A program made the translations under genes and the position numbers. Below are positions 37,279 through 45,736 of a DNA stretch of 47,777 nucleotides, piece by piece. Position 1 is the stretch's first letter. The number at the start of each line of letters is the position of its first letter. The stretch is from Flavobacteriales bacterium (GTDB taxonomy: Bacteria; Bacteroidota; Bacteroidia; Palsa-965). Location: contig NSIF01000006.1 in NCBI GenBank assembly GCA_002737665.1, positions 1 to 47,777 of the forward strand, in the 5' to 3' direction. The notes beneath the pieces are model-generated. The model made no database searches. It was not told the DNA's origin and was given only the letters and a program-made list of their open reading frames with translations.

Positions 37279-37821
37279 CTAAATTTTTGACAAGGAAGGT
37301 TTCCAAGTTTTAGCAAAATGGAAAGCGCCAAAAAATAGAATTCCGTAAGCAAATTGGCTAATGAGTGTATTGGTGAAGAACGGAATTCCAGCATTCAATG
37401 CTAAGATTAATCCATCTATCGATTTTGGATATCCTATGGGTACTGAAGACCAAAAACCTGCCAACCATACTGCCGAATTGGTGATGACGAAAAATAGTAT
37501 AGATGCCGTAATTGAAGTACCAACAAATCCTAAAATATTTTGTCTATCGCGCATCAACCATCCAATCATTGTAATCAACGAAAAGGATAAGTAAACTGCT
37601 CCTAAAGTATCATGGAACCCAATGACAGCATCTGTGATCAGCATTACAGTTATTGGAAGGAGTAAGCTTAACCATTTGTTAGGGATGCAAGCACCTGCGA
37701 ATAATGCAATTCCTCCAATAGCGGTAAAGTTTGGTGGATGAGGGATAAACCTAGTTAGTGCAGCAATAAATAGCGCTCCTAAAACAAAAAGTAATCGTGG
37801 TGTCAATGAGAAATTTTTCAT
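37279..37821 (-). CDS. DUF6580-type integral membrane protein
   Basis: The 180-residue protein has five to six hydrophobic helices. The sequence LTRFIPHPPNFTAIGGIALFAGA near the start, LITDAVIGFHDT in the middle and WLAGFWSSVPIGYPKSIDGLILALNAGIPFF toward the end fit my memory of the DUF6580 putative transport family, which resembles the S (substrate-binding) components of ECF transporters. A substrate is not known. A TAATTTTG element on the minus strand (37846-37839) may be its -7 box. It is probably monocistronic, between the pyrimidine operon and a small lipoprotein gene. Confidence 0.78.
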   Translation of the reverse strand: MKNFSLTPRLLFVLGALFIAALTRFIPHPPNFTAIGGIALFAGACIPNKWLSLLLPITVMLITDAVIGFHDTLGAVYLSFSLITMIGWLMRDRQNILGFVGTSITASILFFVITNSAVWLAGFWSSVPIGYPKSIDGLILALNAGIPFFTNTLISQFAYGILFFGAFHFAKTWKPSLSKI

Positions 37822-37905
37822 AATTTGAAATATATATACAAAATTAACTTTTTTCTTCGATTTTCAGCTAATGAAAAACATGACTTTTGAATATTGATTT
37901 GTGTG

Positions 37906-38148
37906 CTATTTAAAGGTGTATTGATTTTTCTTATTTCCCCACAATCGACGTTTTTTACGAGTGTTTTTCTTATTAATCTTTTGCTGTTTCAAAAAAACTT
38001 TGCGAACTACTTTTTCCGCTTTTTTACCTTCATTTGCTACTTTTTCACTTGGCTGGTGTTTTTCATGCATGTATGAGTTGCCAACTTCGTGGCTCTTACA
38101 CGCTACGAGTATGCTAAAACTTAAAAGGACTACTATTATTTTAAACAT
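37906..38148 (-). CDS. Small basic lipoprotein, unknown function
   Basis: This 80-residue protein has a lipoprotein signal peptide (MFKIIVVLLSFSILVAC, lipobox LVAC with Cys17). The mature part is very basic and Lys/Arg-rich (KKAEKVVRKVFLKQQKINKKNTRKKRRL is the general character), suggesting contact with acidic polymers such as nucleic acid, LPS or cell wall. No family recognised. Other open frames on the opposite strand across this region look like shadows. Confidence 0.6.
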   Translation of the reverse strand: MFKIIVVLLSFSILVACKSHEVGNSYMHEKHQPSEKVANEGKKAEKVVRKVFLKQQKINKKNTRKKRRLWGNKKNQYTFK

Positions 38149-38185
38149 ATTTTAGTTAATACAGGTACAAATTTGAGGTATGAAC

Positions 38186-39676
38186 TTAATTCCCCCCGTC
38201 TGCTTTTTTATCTTTTGTAATTTGCCGATTCAAAAATCCTTTCAAACCATCTACATCTAATCGCTTGCCAATTATTTTTTTCTTTTCATCAAGTACATAA
38301 AGTGTAGGTGTACTGTACACATCGTAATAATATTTTGCATTTTGTAATTCTTGTGGGTCTTTCCCCTTCACATTGACCCAATTTAAATTGTTTTCTTTTA
38401 CAAATTTTTTCCAATTAACTGTATCCATATCTGATAGTATAGCATATACTTGAAGAGAAATGCCAGCGCTGCGAAGTGAGTCGTAATAGTTTTTCAAAAT
38501 TGGCATTTCTTTTTTACAATGCGAACAGGTGGGCTCCCAGAAAATAAGTACAGTGTATTTACCTTTCACGGTTTGCAACATCGTTAATTTATTGGAAGTA
38601 TCAGGCAACATAATATTTACGGCTGTCTTACCCATTAATGAATAATCTAGCTGTTTGGCGCGATTAATTATTTTGGTGTTTTGTTCCTCTGTAATCCAGT
38701 TGGCTTGGTTTGTTTCATAATATTTTTTAACTAGATGAACAAATATGGCATCATAACCCATCACTTTAGAAGTTTCATAGGTAACTGTATTGGTAGCTAA
38801 AGTGTATTTAAAAAGATCGTTGGCTGTTTTTGTTTTTTCAAGGAGCCAATCAAGGGATTTTATAATTGAATCGGGATGAGGTGATGTTAGTTTTTCTATA
38901 TAGAATTTCATTTTGTTTGCATATACAGGTGTACGCACAAGTCGTTCATCTGAAAAATTCATTCCGTCCCAATAGTGATTACGGAAATTCCAATAGTTAA
39001 AAGTTGAATCAATTGTTCCATTTGCTTTTTTGGGACATTTATCATATGGAATTTGGTCTGGCTCATCCATAGCTGCTAAAACTTCAGCCATAAAAGTTTT
39101 TGGATGATTCGTTTTGTAGTATGCCCGCTTATAAACTTTAACAGTACTATCTATGCCGGCAGCCTGTTTTTGAAATATTCTAATAGAATCTCTGTTTTTT
39201 ATGCTTTTTAATTTCAATTGAATTGGTTCAAGAAGTTTTTGTTTATCTAAAAGATAATTTAAATATTCATAGAAAAATTTATTTTCATCGCTACCAGAAA
39301 TTTTAGTTTTGCGAATGAAATCAGTTGTATCTGTTTCAAGCGAAAAATTTTGGTCATCAGTAAGAATAATTTCAAAATATTTTTTACTAGGCAACACAAT
39401 AAAATAAATTCCACCTGGAACAGCTTCCTTATTTTTAAATTCCATCCATCCAGAAGTATTGATTTTAGCAGTATCAATAATGGAATTTTTGTCTCCGAAG
39501 TGATGGCCCAATAAACACTGTCCGCCTGTCATTCCTTTAATGTTCACTTTTAGATTGAGTGGTTGGCCTTTTTGCTCGGTTTTTTTTAGCGCTGCACCTT
39601 GTGCAAAACCATTAATTGAAATGACAGCAAGTATAATTGTTTTAGTAAAAAATTTCATTGCATTCATAATTGACAT
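38186..39676 (-). CDS. TlpA-like thioredoxin-fold protein with DUF4369/DUF5106-type N-terminus (paralogue 2)
   Basis: The 496-residue exported protein may start at Met1 or at Met7 (39658), which opens a better signal peptide (MKFFTKTIILAVISINGFAQ). A beta-rich DUF4369-like domain (~35-130) precedes a helical DUF5106-like region (~140-350, with FMAEVLAAMDEPDQIP). A TlpA/thioredoxin domain follows, with redox motif CSHC at 384-387 in FWEPTCSHCKKEMP and the cis-Pro in YSTPTLYVL. It probably reduces or isomerises disulfides in the periplasm. It lies three bases after a close paralogue, so the pair arose by tandem duplication. Confidence 0.88.
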   Translation of the reverse strand: MSIMNAMKFFTKTIILAVISINGFAQGAALKKTEQKGQPLNLKVNIKGMTGGQCLLGHHFGDKNSIIDTAKINTSGWMEFKNKEAVPGGIYFIVLPSKKYFEIILTDDQNFSLETDTTDFIRKTKISGSDENKFFYEYLNYLLDKQKLLEPIQLKLKSIKNRDSIRIFQKQAAGIDSTVKVYKRAYYKTNHPKTFMAEVLAAMDEPDQIPYDKCPKKANGTIDSTFNYWNFRNHYWDGMNFSDERLVRTPVYANKMKFYIEKLTSPHPDSIIKSLDWLLEKTKTANDLFKYTLATNTVTYETSKVMGYDAIFVHLVKKYYETNQANWITEEQNTKIINRAKQLDYSLMGKTAVNIMLPDTSNKLTMLQTVKGKYTVLIFWEPTCSHCKKEMPILKNYYDSLRSAGISLQVYAILSDMDTVNWKKFVKENNLNWVNVKGKDPQELQNAKYYYDVYSTPTLYVLDEKKKIIGKRLDVDGLKGFLNRQITKDKKADGGN

Positions 39677-39679
39677 TTT

Positions 39680-41131
39680 TTATTTTTTTGTTAGCGTGTG
39701 ATTCAAAAACCCTATTAGTGCTTTGGTATCTAATCGTTTTCCTATAATTATCTTTTGTTCATCGAGTAAATACATGGTGGGCGTACTGTAAACATCGTAG
39801 TATTTTTTTAAATTGTTCAGCTCTGTTAAATTTAATGAAGCAACATTAACCCATGTCAATTGGTTTTTTTTAATGTACGCTCTCCATGGCGTTAAATCAG
39901 CTTCGGCTATAATAGCATATACTTCCAGCGAAACGTTGGCCTTGCGAAGAGAATCGTAATAGGTTTTCAAAAGAGGTATTTCTACCGTACAATGAGAGCA
40001 AGTTGGGTCCCAAAAAATAACTACTGTGTATTTTGCATTTATTGAGTACAATGGAACTAAACGATTATTTGTATCAGGAAGATTGATATTCGTTGTCTTT
40101 TTACCCAGTAGTGTATTGGAAAGTGTATTTGCCCTTTTGATAATTTTTTCTTGCTGTTCTTGTGAAAGCCAGTAAGTCTGGTTATTTTTATAATAGTTAT
40201 TTACAATGTGTACAAAAATTGCATCGTAGCCCATTATTTTTGAACTTTCATAAGTGTAGGTGCAATAATATACAGTGTATTTAAAAAGTTCTTTGGATGC
40301 CCGTGTTTTTGCAATTAGCCAATCGCAAGCAGTCATGATAGAGTCAGGTTGTTGTGGCGTAAGTTTATCCAAATAAAATTTTAACTTATACGAAAAAACA
40401 GGAGTTCGAATTAATCGATCATCCGTAAAGTCCATTCCATCCCAGTAATGATTTTTGAAATTCCTATAGTTGAAAGTCGAATCAATTGAACCGTCTGTTT
40501 TTTTAGGGAAATCTGAATAAGGAATCTGATCGGGTTCGTCCATAGCGGCTATCACTTTAGCCATGAAGGTAGTTGGATGTTTTGTTTTGTAATATTCACG
40601 TTTGTAATTTTTTACGCTGTTATCTATGGCTAATGTTTTCTTATTTAATTGTTCAATTGAATCTTTACTATTTGTGACATCAATTACCTTTTTTACCAAC
40701 TCCATTTCCTTTTGACGATCGTTCAAAAAATTTAAGTATTCATAGAAATACTGGTTTTCAGTTGAACTTGTGACTTTCATTTTCGTAACAAAATTATCTT
40801 TTTCGGTTTCAATAGTAAATTGTTGATTCTCATCTAAAATAATTTCAAAATAGGTTTTGTCAGGGAGAACAATTAAGTAAATGCCTCCATCTCTTGGTTT
40901 TGTTGACTTAAATTCAAACCAACCGTTGGCATTTACTTTTACGGAGTCTTGTATGTACTGCTGGTTACCAAAGTAATTTGCTAGTAAGCAGGTTCCTGAA
41001 CTAAGTCCTTCAATGTGAATTTTTAAGTGTAAGGGGTAGGATTTTACTGCATTTGGTTTGGCAGTTGTTTGGGCCGTCACCAATATTGAAAAAGCGATGC
41101 CAATCAGTAAATTTATTATCCTATAGTTCAT
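39680..41131 (-). CDS. TlpA-like thioredoxin-fold protein with DUF4369/DUF5106-type N-terminus (paralogue 1)
   Basis: The 483-residue protein has the same layout as its downstream neighbour: a signal peptide (MNYRIINLLIGIAFSILVTAQ), a DUF4369-like domain (LHLKIHIEGLSSGTCLLANYFG), a helical region containing FMAKVIAAMDEPDQIP, and a thioredoxin domain with CSHC at 378-381 and the YSTPTMYLL cis-Pro loop. Most blocks align residue by residue with the second copy, but the residues after CSHC differ (TVEIP versus KKEMP), which could change partner choice or redox potential. A TATTTTTG sequence on the minus strand (41157-41150) may be the promoter -7 box. Confidence 0.88.
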   Translation of the reverse strand: MNYRIINLLIGIAFSILVTAQTTAKPNAVKSYPLHLKIHIEGLSSGTCLLANYFGNQQYIQDSVKVNANGWFEFKSTKPRDGGIYLIVLPDKTYFEIILDENQQFTIETEKDNFVTKMKVTSSTENQYFYEYLNFLNDRQKEMELVKKVIDVTNSKDSIEQLNKKTLAIDNSVKNYKREYYKTKHPTTFMAKVIAAMDEPDQIPYSDFPKKTDGSIDSTFNYRNFKNHYWDGMDFTDDRLIRTPVFSYKLKFYLDKLTPQQPDSIMTACDWLIAKTRASKELFKYTVYYCTYTYESSKIMGYDAIFVHIVNNYYKNNQTYWLSQEQQEKIIKRANTLSNTLLGKKTTNINLPDTNNRLVPLYSINAKYTVVIFWDPTCSHCTVEIPLLKTYYDSLRKANVSLEVYAIIAEADLTPWRAYIKKNQLTWVNVASLNLTELNNLKKYYDVYSTPTMYLLDEQKIIIGKRLDTKALIGFLNHTLTKK

Positions 41132-41326
41132 TGCAGTGTAATCCTAATTCAAAAATACAAAAAATCGTTTATTGCCTATATATAATAACAAAAATTAAGC
41201 CATTTTTTTATGGTTAAGTGTTGAATAACAGGTTTAATTATTTGTTTGTAATTCTAATTATAAATTCATTTATGGAAAGGAAGAAATGAATAAAATACGG
41301 TTAACTATTTTGCCAATCGTATTAAT

Positions 41327-42577
41327 TTATCGATGTGGTCTATTGGTTGACCTTGGAGTTCCTTTGAAATTAGGTCTACCACCTTTTTTCCCCCCACTAG
41401 GTTTTCTGCGTTCGGCCTTTGCATTTTTATCATAGATTGGACCATCACCTATAGCTTTAGAAAGCACCCCTTTTTCAACTTCATAGCCAATTAATTGTTC
41501 AATGTCGTTGAACCGTTTCATATCAAGAGTTGTAATAAAGGTTATGGCTTCTCCCTTAGATTCGGCGCGTGCGGTTCTTCCAACTCTGTGTACATAATCT
41601 TCCGCATCACCAGGCACATCATAGTTTATTACTAACGAAATATTTTCAATGTCAATGCCGCGTGAAAGAACGTCTGTAGCAACAAGTATTTTCAATTTTC
41701 TACTTCGGAATTGACGTAAAACTTCTTCCCTGTCTTTTTGCTCAAGGTCAGAATGAATAGCGGCCACAGAAAGTCCTAATCGTTTTAATTCCTTCTCCAT
41801 ATTTTTCACATTCACTTTCGTCGAAGAGAAAACAATAACACTAATAAATTCCTGACTTTTAAAAATTTCCAATAGCAGCGGAATTTTCTGCAAATCGTAA
41901 ACACAATAGGCAAGTTGTTTTATTCCCGCTGCTGGTTTCGACATAGCAATATTAACTGATTCAGGATTTATTAGAATCTGTTGCGCCATGTGACGAATGC
42001 GTTGGGGCATTGTGGCTGAAAACATCAAAGTCTGTCTCTGCTTGGGAAGCATATTCACGATGCGCATGATGTCATCAAAAAAGCCCATGTCCATCATTCT
42101 ATCCGCTTCATCAAGTATTAATGTTTGAAGTTTATCAAATTTCACATATCCTAAGTTCATGTGCGCGAGCAGGCGACCGGGTGTTGCAACAATAATATCG
42201 GTTCCTGTTGAAAGTGCTTTTTTCTCTTTGTCGAAACTTTCTCCTGATCCACCACCATATACAGCAATGTTGCTGATGCCCGTGAAATAGGCGAAACCTG
42301 TTATGGCATTGTCAATTTGAAGGGCTAATTCTCGTGTTGGCGAAATAATTAATGTGCTAATTCCAGCACGATTTTTATTTTGTAAAATTCGATGCATGGT
42401 TGGCAACAAATAAGCAGCTGTTTTGCCCGTTCCCGTTTGTGCACATGCAATTAAATCGCGCCCCGATAGGGAAATAGGGATAGTCATTTCTTGAATTGGG
42501 GTGCTGTTGGTATATCCCATCGCCTCAATTCCATCTAATACTTTATCGTCAAATCCAAATTCGTAAAATGTTGCCAT
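41327..42577 (-). CDS. DEAD-box RNA helicase (RhlE-like)
   Basis: The 416-residue ATP-dependent RNA helicase shows the Q motif (FGFDDKVLDGIEAMGYTNSTPIQ is the region), Walker A AQTGTGKTAA (~46-55), PTRELA, the DEAD box in LILDEADRMMDMGF, SAT in MFSATMPQRIR and HRVGRTAR in motif VI. The C-terminal tail is short, basic and Gly/Lys-rich (RRKPSGGKKGGRPNFKG), as in RhlE-type proteins that bind RNA during ribosome assembly or cold adaptation. It is monocistronic. Confidence 0.92.
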   Translation of the reverse strand: MATFYEFGFDDKVLDGIEAMGYTNSTPIQEMTIPISLSGRDLIACAQTGTGKTAAYLLPTMHRILQNKNRAGISTLIISPTRELALQIDNAITGFAYFTGISNIAVYGGGSGESFDKEKKALSTGTDIIVATPGRLLAHMNLGYVKFDKLQTLILDEADRMMDMGFFDDIMRIVNMLPKQRQTLMFSATMPQRIRHMAQQILINPESVNIAMSKPAAGIKQLAYCVYDLQKIPLLLEIFKSQEFISVIVFSSTKVNVKNMEKELKRLGLSVAAIHSDLEQKDREEVLRQFRSRKLKILVATDVLSRGIDIENISLVINYDVPGDAEDYVHRVGRTARAESKGEAITFITTLDMKRFNDIEQLIGYEVEKGVLSKAIGDGPIYDKNAKAERRKPSGGKKGGRPNFKGTPRSTNRPHR

Positions 42578-42647
42578 AGGCTATAAAGGTAAGGGGAATT
42601 GGTTAATTAGGGGAAATGAGTATTTAGGGTAGTTTAGGAGAGGAGTG

Positions 42648-43031
42648 ATGGCAATATTCAGGAGAAAAAGTCGTTTTCGAGAAGTGAAAACTATTTCATT
42701 GATTCCTTACAGAATTGTATGGTACTTGCAAACGGGCTTTCTCTTTTCATTCTGGATATTTTATTTCCGGGCATGGGCGGAACTTGGTCATCCGCCTGTT
42801 TCAAGTCTTGATGATCCTAAGTATTTAGGACTATTTCTTCACCACGTCCTCACATGGATTTTGATGTTACTTGCATTCTCTTCATTCTGGATTTGTTGTC
42901 TCTGCCTTGTCATTAAAATATTCTTCCGAAAATTTTCATTCTTCAAAATAGATGCAATAATTTTTGGAATAACTGCAATTATAACTTTTCTAACTTTTTG
43001 CAGCTATCAAATGGAATGGTTTATGGATTAA
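42648..43031 (+). CDS. Small three-helix membrane protein, unknown function
   Basis: The 127-residue protein starts at the ATG at 42648; a GTG one codon before is possible but less likely, because AGGAG at 42636-42640 sits seven bases from this ATG, one of the few Shine-Dalgarno-like sites in the window. Hydrophobic segments are WYLQTGFLFSFWIFYF, HHVLTWILMLLAFSSFWICCLCLVI and IIFGITAIITFLTFCSY. The N-terminus is basic (RRKSRFREVK). No family recognised. A strong terminator follows. Confidence 0.7.
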   Translation: MAIFRRKSRFREVKTISLIPYRIVWYLQTGFLFSFWIFYFRAWAELGHPPVSSLDDPKYLGLFLHHVLTWILMLLAFSSFWICCLCLVIKIFFRKFSFFKIDAIIFGITAIITFLTFCSYQMEWFMD

Positions 43032-43033
43032 TA

Positions 43034-43067
43034 AAAAACGGCAACCATTTCTGATCGCCGTTTTTCT
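43034..43067 (+). terminator. Rho-independent terminator
   Basis: AAAAACGGC (43034-43042) pairs with GCCGTTTTT (43057-43065): a 9-bp stem with a 14-base loop and a T-run, starting three bases after the membrane protein stop. It could also serve the opposite strand because of the A-run. Confidence 0.8.
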
Positions 43068-43090
43068 AAAATTTCTGAAATAACAAAATT

Positions 43091-43136
43091 GTCATGCTGA
43101 GTAGTTGCGCGTTTTTCCAGCGCAACGTATCGAAGC
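43091..43136. repeat. REP-like hairpin repeat, copy 2
   Basis: GTCATGCTGAGTA (43091-43103) and GTATCGAAGC (43127-43136) match the flanks of the copy after recQ. Between them a different stem, GTTGCGC (43104-43110) and GCGCAAC (43120-43126), closes a 9-base loop. The GTATCGAAGC end touches the stop codon of the alpha-oxoamine synthase gene, the same polarity toward the host gene as in copy 1. Confidence 0.7.
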
Positions 43137-44381
43137 CTAAAATGCTGCAATTTTTTCGCTCATGTATTTCCCTGTCATTAATTTGTCTTTTATTTTTGAA
43201 AAACAATCAATGGTATAATTCACATCTTCTATTGTGTGAATTGCAGTTGGAATCAATCGTAAAATAATTTGTCCTTTGGGAATTACCGGGTACACAACCA
43301 TGGAGCAGAATAAATCGTAATTTTCGCGCAAATCGAGAATTAAATTTGTTGCCTCAGGAATTGATCCACTCAGATAAACAGGAGTAACAGGCGAAGAGGT
43401 TGTTCCTATGTCGAAACCATTATTCTTCAATCCGTTTTGCAATGCTTTTGTAATTTTCCATAAGTTTTCTCGAAATTCTGGATGTGCACGTATTAATTCC
43501 AATCGTTTAATTGCACCAACTACCAAAGGAAGAGGTAAAGATTTTGCGAAAATCTGTGAGCGCATATTGTAACGCAGGTATTCCACAATATTTTCAGTAG
43601 AAGAAATAAATCCTCCGATCAAGGCAAATGATTTTGCGAATGTTCCGAAGTAAATATCAATTCCATCCTGACATCCTTGCTCTTCACCGGTTCCGCCACC
43701 TGTTGGTCCCATTGTTCCACAGCCGTGTGCATCATCAACAAATAGTCGGAAAGTAAATTTCTTTTTGAGTTCAACAACTTCTTTTAATTTCCCTTGGTTA
43801 CCACTCATTCCAAATACGCCCTCTGTAATGACAAGAATGGCACCACCAGTTTCATTCACCATTTTAGTGGCACGCTCCAGTTGTTTTTCCAAACTTGCCA
43901 TATCGTTGTGAGGATACACAAAGCGTTTGCCCATGTGTAAGCGTACGCCATCTAGGATACAAGCATGCGATTCCGCATCATAAACGATAACATCGTGACG
44001 ATCAACCAAGCAATCGATTGCAGAAACTGTAGCTTGATAGCCGAAATTGCAAAGTATAGTATCTTCTTTTTTAACAAGCTCAGATAGACCTGCTTCCAGT
44101 TGTTCGTGGTAATTAGAATTTCCCGACATCATTCGTGCGCCCATAGGAGCAGCAAAACCGAATTTCTCCGCTGCCTCTGTATCAGCTTTCCTAACCTCTG
44201 GATGATTTGCTAATCCGAGGTAATTATTCAAACTCCAAACTAGTCGTTCCTTTCCTCGAAAAACCATTCTGCTACTTATTTCACCTTCTAATTTTGGGAA
44301 AGTAAAATAACCATGACTTTCTTTAGCATGCATCCCAATCGGACCGCGGTTATCTCGGAGTTTATCGAAAAGATCTTTCAT
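43137..44381 (-). CDS. Alpha-oxoamine synthase (serine palmitoyltransferase / glycine C-acetyltransferase-like)
   Basis: The 414-residue fold-type I PLP enzyme condenses an amino acid with an acyl-CoA. Visible are the NNYLGLANHPEV start, the GARMMSGNSNYHEQLE block, the PLP-stacking His in YDAESHACILDG, FVDDAHGCGTMGPTGGG with the PLP Asp, and the Schiff-base Lys in GTFAKSFALIGGF. The HNDMASLEKQLERA stretch resembles serine palmitoyltransferases of Bacteroidota, so sphingolipid synthesis is plausible, but Kbl or BioF activity cannot be excluded. Monocistronic; promoter and repeat entries flank it. Confidence 0.82.
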   Translation of the reverse strand: MKDLFDKLRDNRGPIGMHAKESHGYFTFPKLEGEISSRMVFRGKERLVWSLNNYLGLANHPEVRKADTEAAEKFGFAAPMGARMMSGNSNYHEQLEAGLSELVKKEDTILCNFGYQATVSAIDCLVDRHDVIVYDAESHACILDGVRLHMGKRFVYPHNDMASLEKQLERATKMVNETGGAILVITEGVFGMSGNQGKLKEVVELKKKFTFRLFVDDAHGCGTMGPTGGGTGEEQGCQDGIDIYFGTFAKSFALIGGFISSTENIVEYLRYNMRSQIFAKSLPLPLVVGAIKRLELIRAHPEFRENLWKITKALQNGLKNNGFDIGTTSSPVTPVYLSGSIPEATNLILDLRENYDLFCSMVVYPVIPKGQIILRLIPTAIHTIEDVNYTIDCFSKIKDKLMTGKYMSEKIAAF

Positions 44382-44411
44382 ATAAATGGGTTAGTGTTTA
44401 TTATAATACTG

Positions 44412-44441
44412 CAAAAATAATGGATTCGTTTTGATTGACAA
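44412..44441 (-). promoter_or_regulatory. Bacteroidota-type promoter of the alpha-oxoamine synthase gene
   Basis: On the minus strand, TTG (44441-44439), a 19-base spacer and TATTTTTG (44419-44412) match the consensus exactly. The leader would be about 25 bases. Confidence 0.58.
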
Positions 44442-44567
44442 GGAATTTGGAAAGAGTTATCACCGATAAAACTTGATAAATCCTTTTTTGTCTGCTTATA
44501 AGCCTATTAAACCTAATATTATTGTATAAAAATAGCTAGCAAAATTCTTTAATTTCCACTACTAAGC

Positions 44568-44600
44568 AAAAAAAAGCCCCCCAAAATGGGAGGCTTATTA
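44568..44600 (-). terminator. Rho-independent terminator of the ssb pair
   Basis: On the minus strand AGCCTCCC (44595-44588) pairs with GGGGGGCT (44582-44575) around a 5-base loop, with one G-U pair, followed by a run of T (from the A-run 44568-44575). It lies 30 bases after the downstream ssb stop. Confidence 0.8.
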
Positions 44601-44624
44601 CTAAAAAAACCATGGCAAGATTTT

Positions 44625-44966
44625 TTAGTCTTTTTTTCCACCCATTAGCAGAATGTCGGAAACAAGAATTTCGGTAGCATTGCATGCTTTCCCGTCTTTG
44701 TCGGTCCAGTTTTTATTCACCAGCTTTCCGGAAATAGCAACTTGTTTTCCTTTTACCATGTATTTTTCGGCAATTGTTGCAAGGCCTTCCCAGGCAGTTG
44801 CTCTGAACCATTGTGTGGTTTCAATTTTTTTGCCTTCTGCATCTGTATGTGTTTCATTACAGGCAATGGAGAAGTTGGCAACTTTCTTTCCGCTGTCGAA
44901 GTTTTTGATTTCAGGATTCTGTCCGAGAATCCCTACTAGTTGTACGTTGTTACGAATCATGTTCAT
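44625..44966 (-). CDS. Short single-stranded DNA-binding protein, paralogue A
   Basis: The 113-residue protein is a single OB fold of the SSB family: NNVQLVGILGQNPEIK at the start, KKVANFSIACNE, TTQWFRATAWEGLATIAEKYMVKGKQVAISGKL, then TEILVSDILLM. It ends in GGKKD and lacks both the flexible linker and the acidic DDIPF-type tip that recruits replication and repair partners. Housekeeping SSBs are usually longer, so this is probably an accessory or specialised copy. It is the second gene of a two-gene unit, 51 bases after paralogue B. Confidence 0.9.
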   Translation of the reverse strand: MNMIRNNVQLVGILGQNPEIKNFDSGKKVANFSIACNETHTDAEGKKIETTQWFRATAWEGLATIAEKYMVKGKQVAISGKLVNKNWTDKDGKACNATEILVSDILLMGGKKD

Positions 44967-45017
44967 AAATATAAAATTAAGGGTTAATAAAAATTTAAAA
45001 GTAAAATAGGTTTTGTT

Positions 45018-45371
45018 TTATGCTGCTAAAGGCAGCGCTGTTTGTTTGTTTTTGTTTAGTAGAATAAAATGTGTTGCCATAATTTCTTTTTTGGTTTGCT
45101 CTACACCGTTTTTGTCGGTCCATGTGTTTGTTATTAAATGACCGTAGATCATTACACGTTTTCCTTTTTCAAGACAACGCTCTGCCATATCAGCAAGGGT
45201 TCCCCAAGAAACGACCGAATACCATTTTATTTTCTTTTTGTTTGTGCCTGCTTCGGCCTCCAGTGCGGCTGCTGAAAAGCGAGCCATTTTTCGTCCACCG
45301 GTTACTGTTTTGATTGTCGGCTTGGTGCCCAAGTTTACGACCATTTTCACGCTGTTGTTTTGCATAATCAT
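45018..45371 (-). CDS. Short single-stranded DNA-binding protein, paralogue B (divergent)
   Basis: The 117-residue OB-fold protein is more divergent than its neighbours but keeps the SSB pattern: NNSVKMVVNLGTKPTIK, RKMARFSAAALE, KKIKWYSVVSWGTLADMAERCLEKGKRVMIYGHL, NTWTDKNG, and a final strand HFILLNK. The tail (QTALPLAA) is not acidic. The first gene of a two-ssb unit, transcribed from a promoter with a long ~143-base leader and the shared 30-bp upstream block. Binding to ssDNA is likely; the special role is unknown. Confidence 0.88.
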   Translation of the reverse strand: MIMQNNSVKMVVNLGTKPTIKTVTGGRKMARFSAAALEAEAGTNKKKIKWYSVVSWGTLADMAERCLEKGKRVMIYGHLITNTWTDKNGVEQTKKEIMATHFILLNKNKQTALPLAA

Positions 45372-45736
45372 TAATTAAAATTTAGATAAATAAAAGAATT
45401 GTGTTTAAAATTGTAAAGGGATATTTGCTTATTGTTGCCTATTTATATGGTGCTGTATATTCTTTTGTGTGTAGTTGAATTTCGATAGGTGATTTATTGG
45501 TGCTTGAGTTTTGACGGTGCAAAGATGTAGGGCGTTTTTTTGTTTATTCGGTTCATAAACATTTATAGTCGATAGTAAATGTTTGTTGTCGGTTAAGATA
45601 TTGTTTTTATTGGGTTTTATAGATTTTTTAGAAAAAAATAAATTCGTATAATTTGAGTAATTTCGCATGTATTAGTATTTTTCTTGTTTATTTCAAGACC
45701 TATTCTGATGTTTAGGGAGTAATTTTTTTCAACAGA
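45372..45736. other. Intergenic region with ssb leader and upstream control region
   Basis: This gap of 365 bases contains the ~143-base leader of the two-ssb unit, its -7 element (45520-45527), the shared 30-bp block (45563-45592), and ~140 AT-rich bases upstream of the metallo-hydrolase gene. A 79-codon open frame on the minus strand spans the control elements and shows no protein-like features, so I do not call it a gene. Confidence 0.6.
45520..45592 (-). promoter_or_regulatory. ssb promoter with shared 30-bp upstream block, copy 1
   Basis: On the minus strand the -7 element is CATCTTTG (45527-45520). A 30-bp block at 45563-45592 (plus strand begins TTATAGTCGATAG, ends TTTGTTGTCGG) is identical to one at 47184-47213. 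TCG half-sites start at 45548, 45569 and 45589, that is 21 and 20 bases apart. The nearest sits 20 bases from the -7 box, at the -33 position, where no TTG is seen. An activator site array is the best reading. Confidence 0.6.

Noticed and set aside
37894-38155. Two plus-strand open frames opposite the small basic lipoprotein
   Set aside because: They are hydrophobic complements of a Lys-rich gene; the minus-strand frame has a proper lipobox and signal peptide.
45429-45668. A 79-codon open frame on the minus strand upstream of ssb paralogue B
   Set aside because: It spans the -7 box and the 30-bp control block, is dominated by Asn, Lys and His as expected from AT-rich DNA, and has no recognisable domain.
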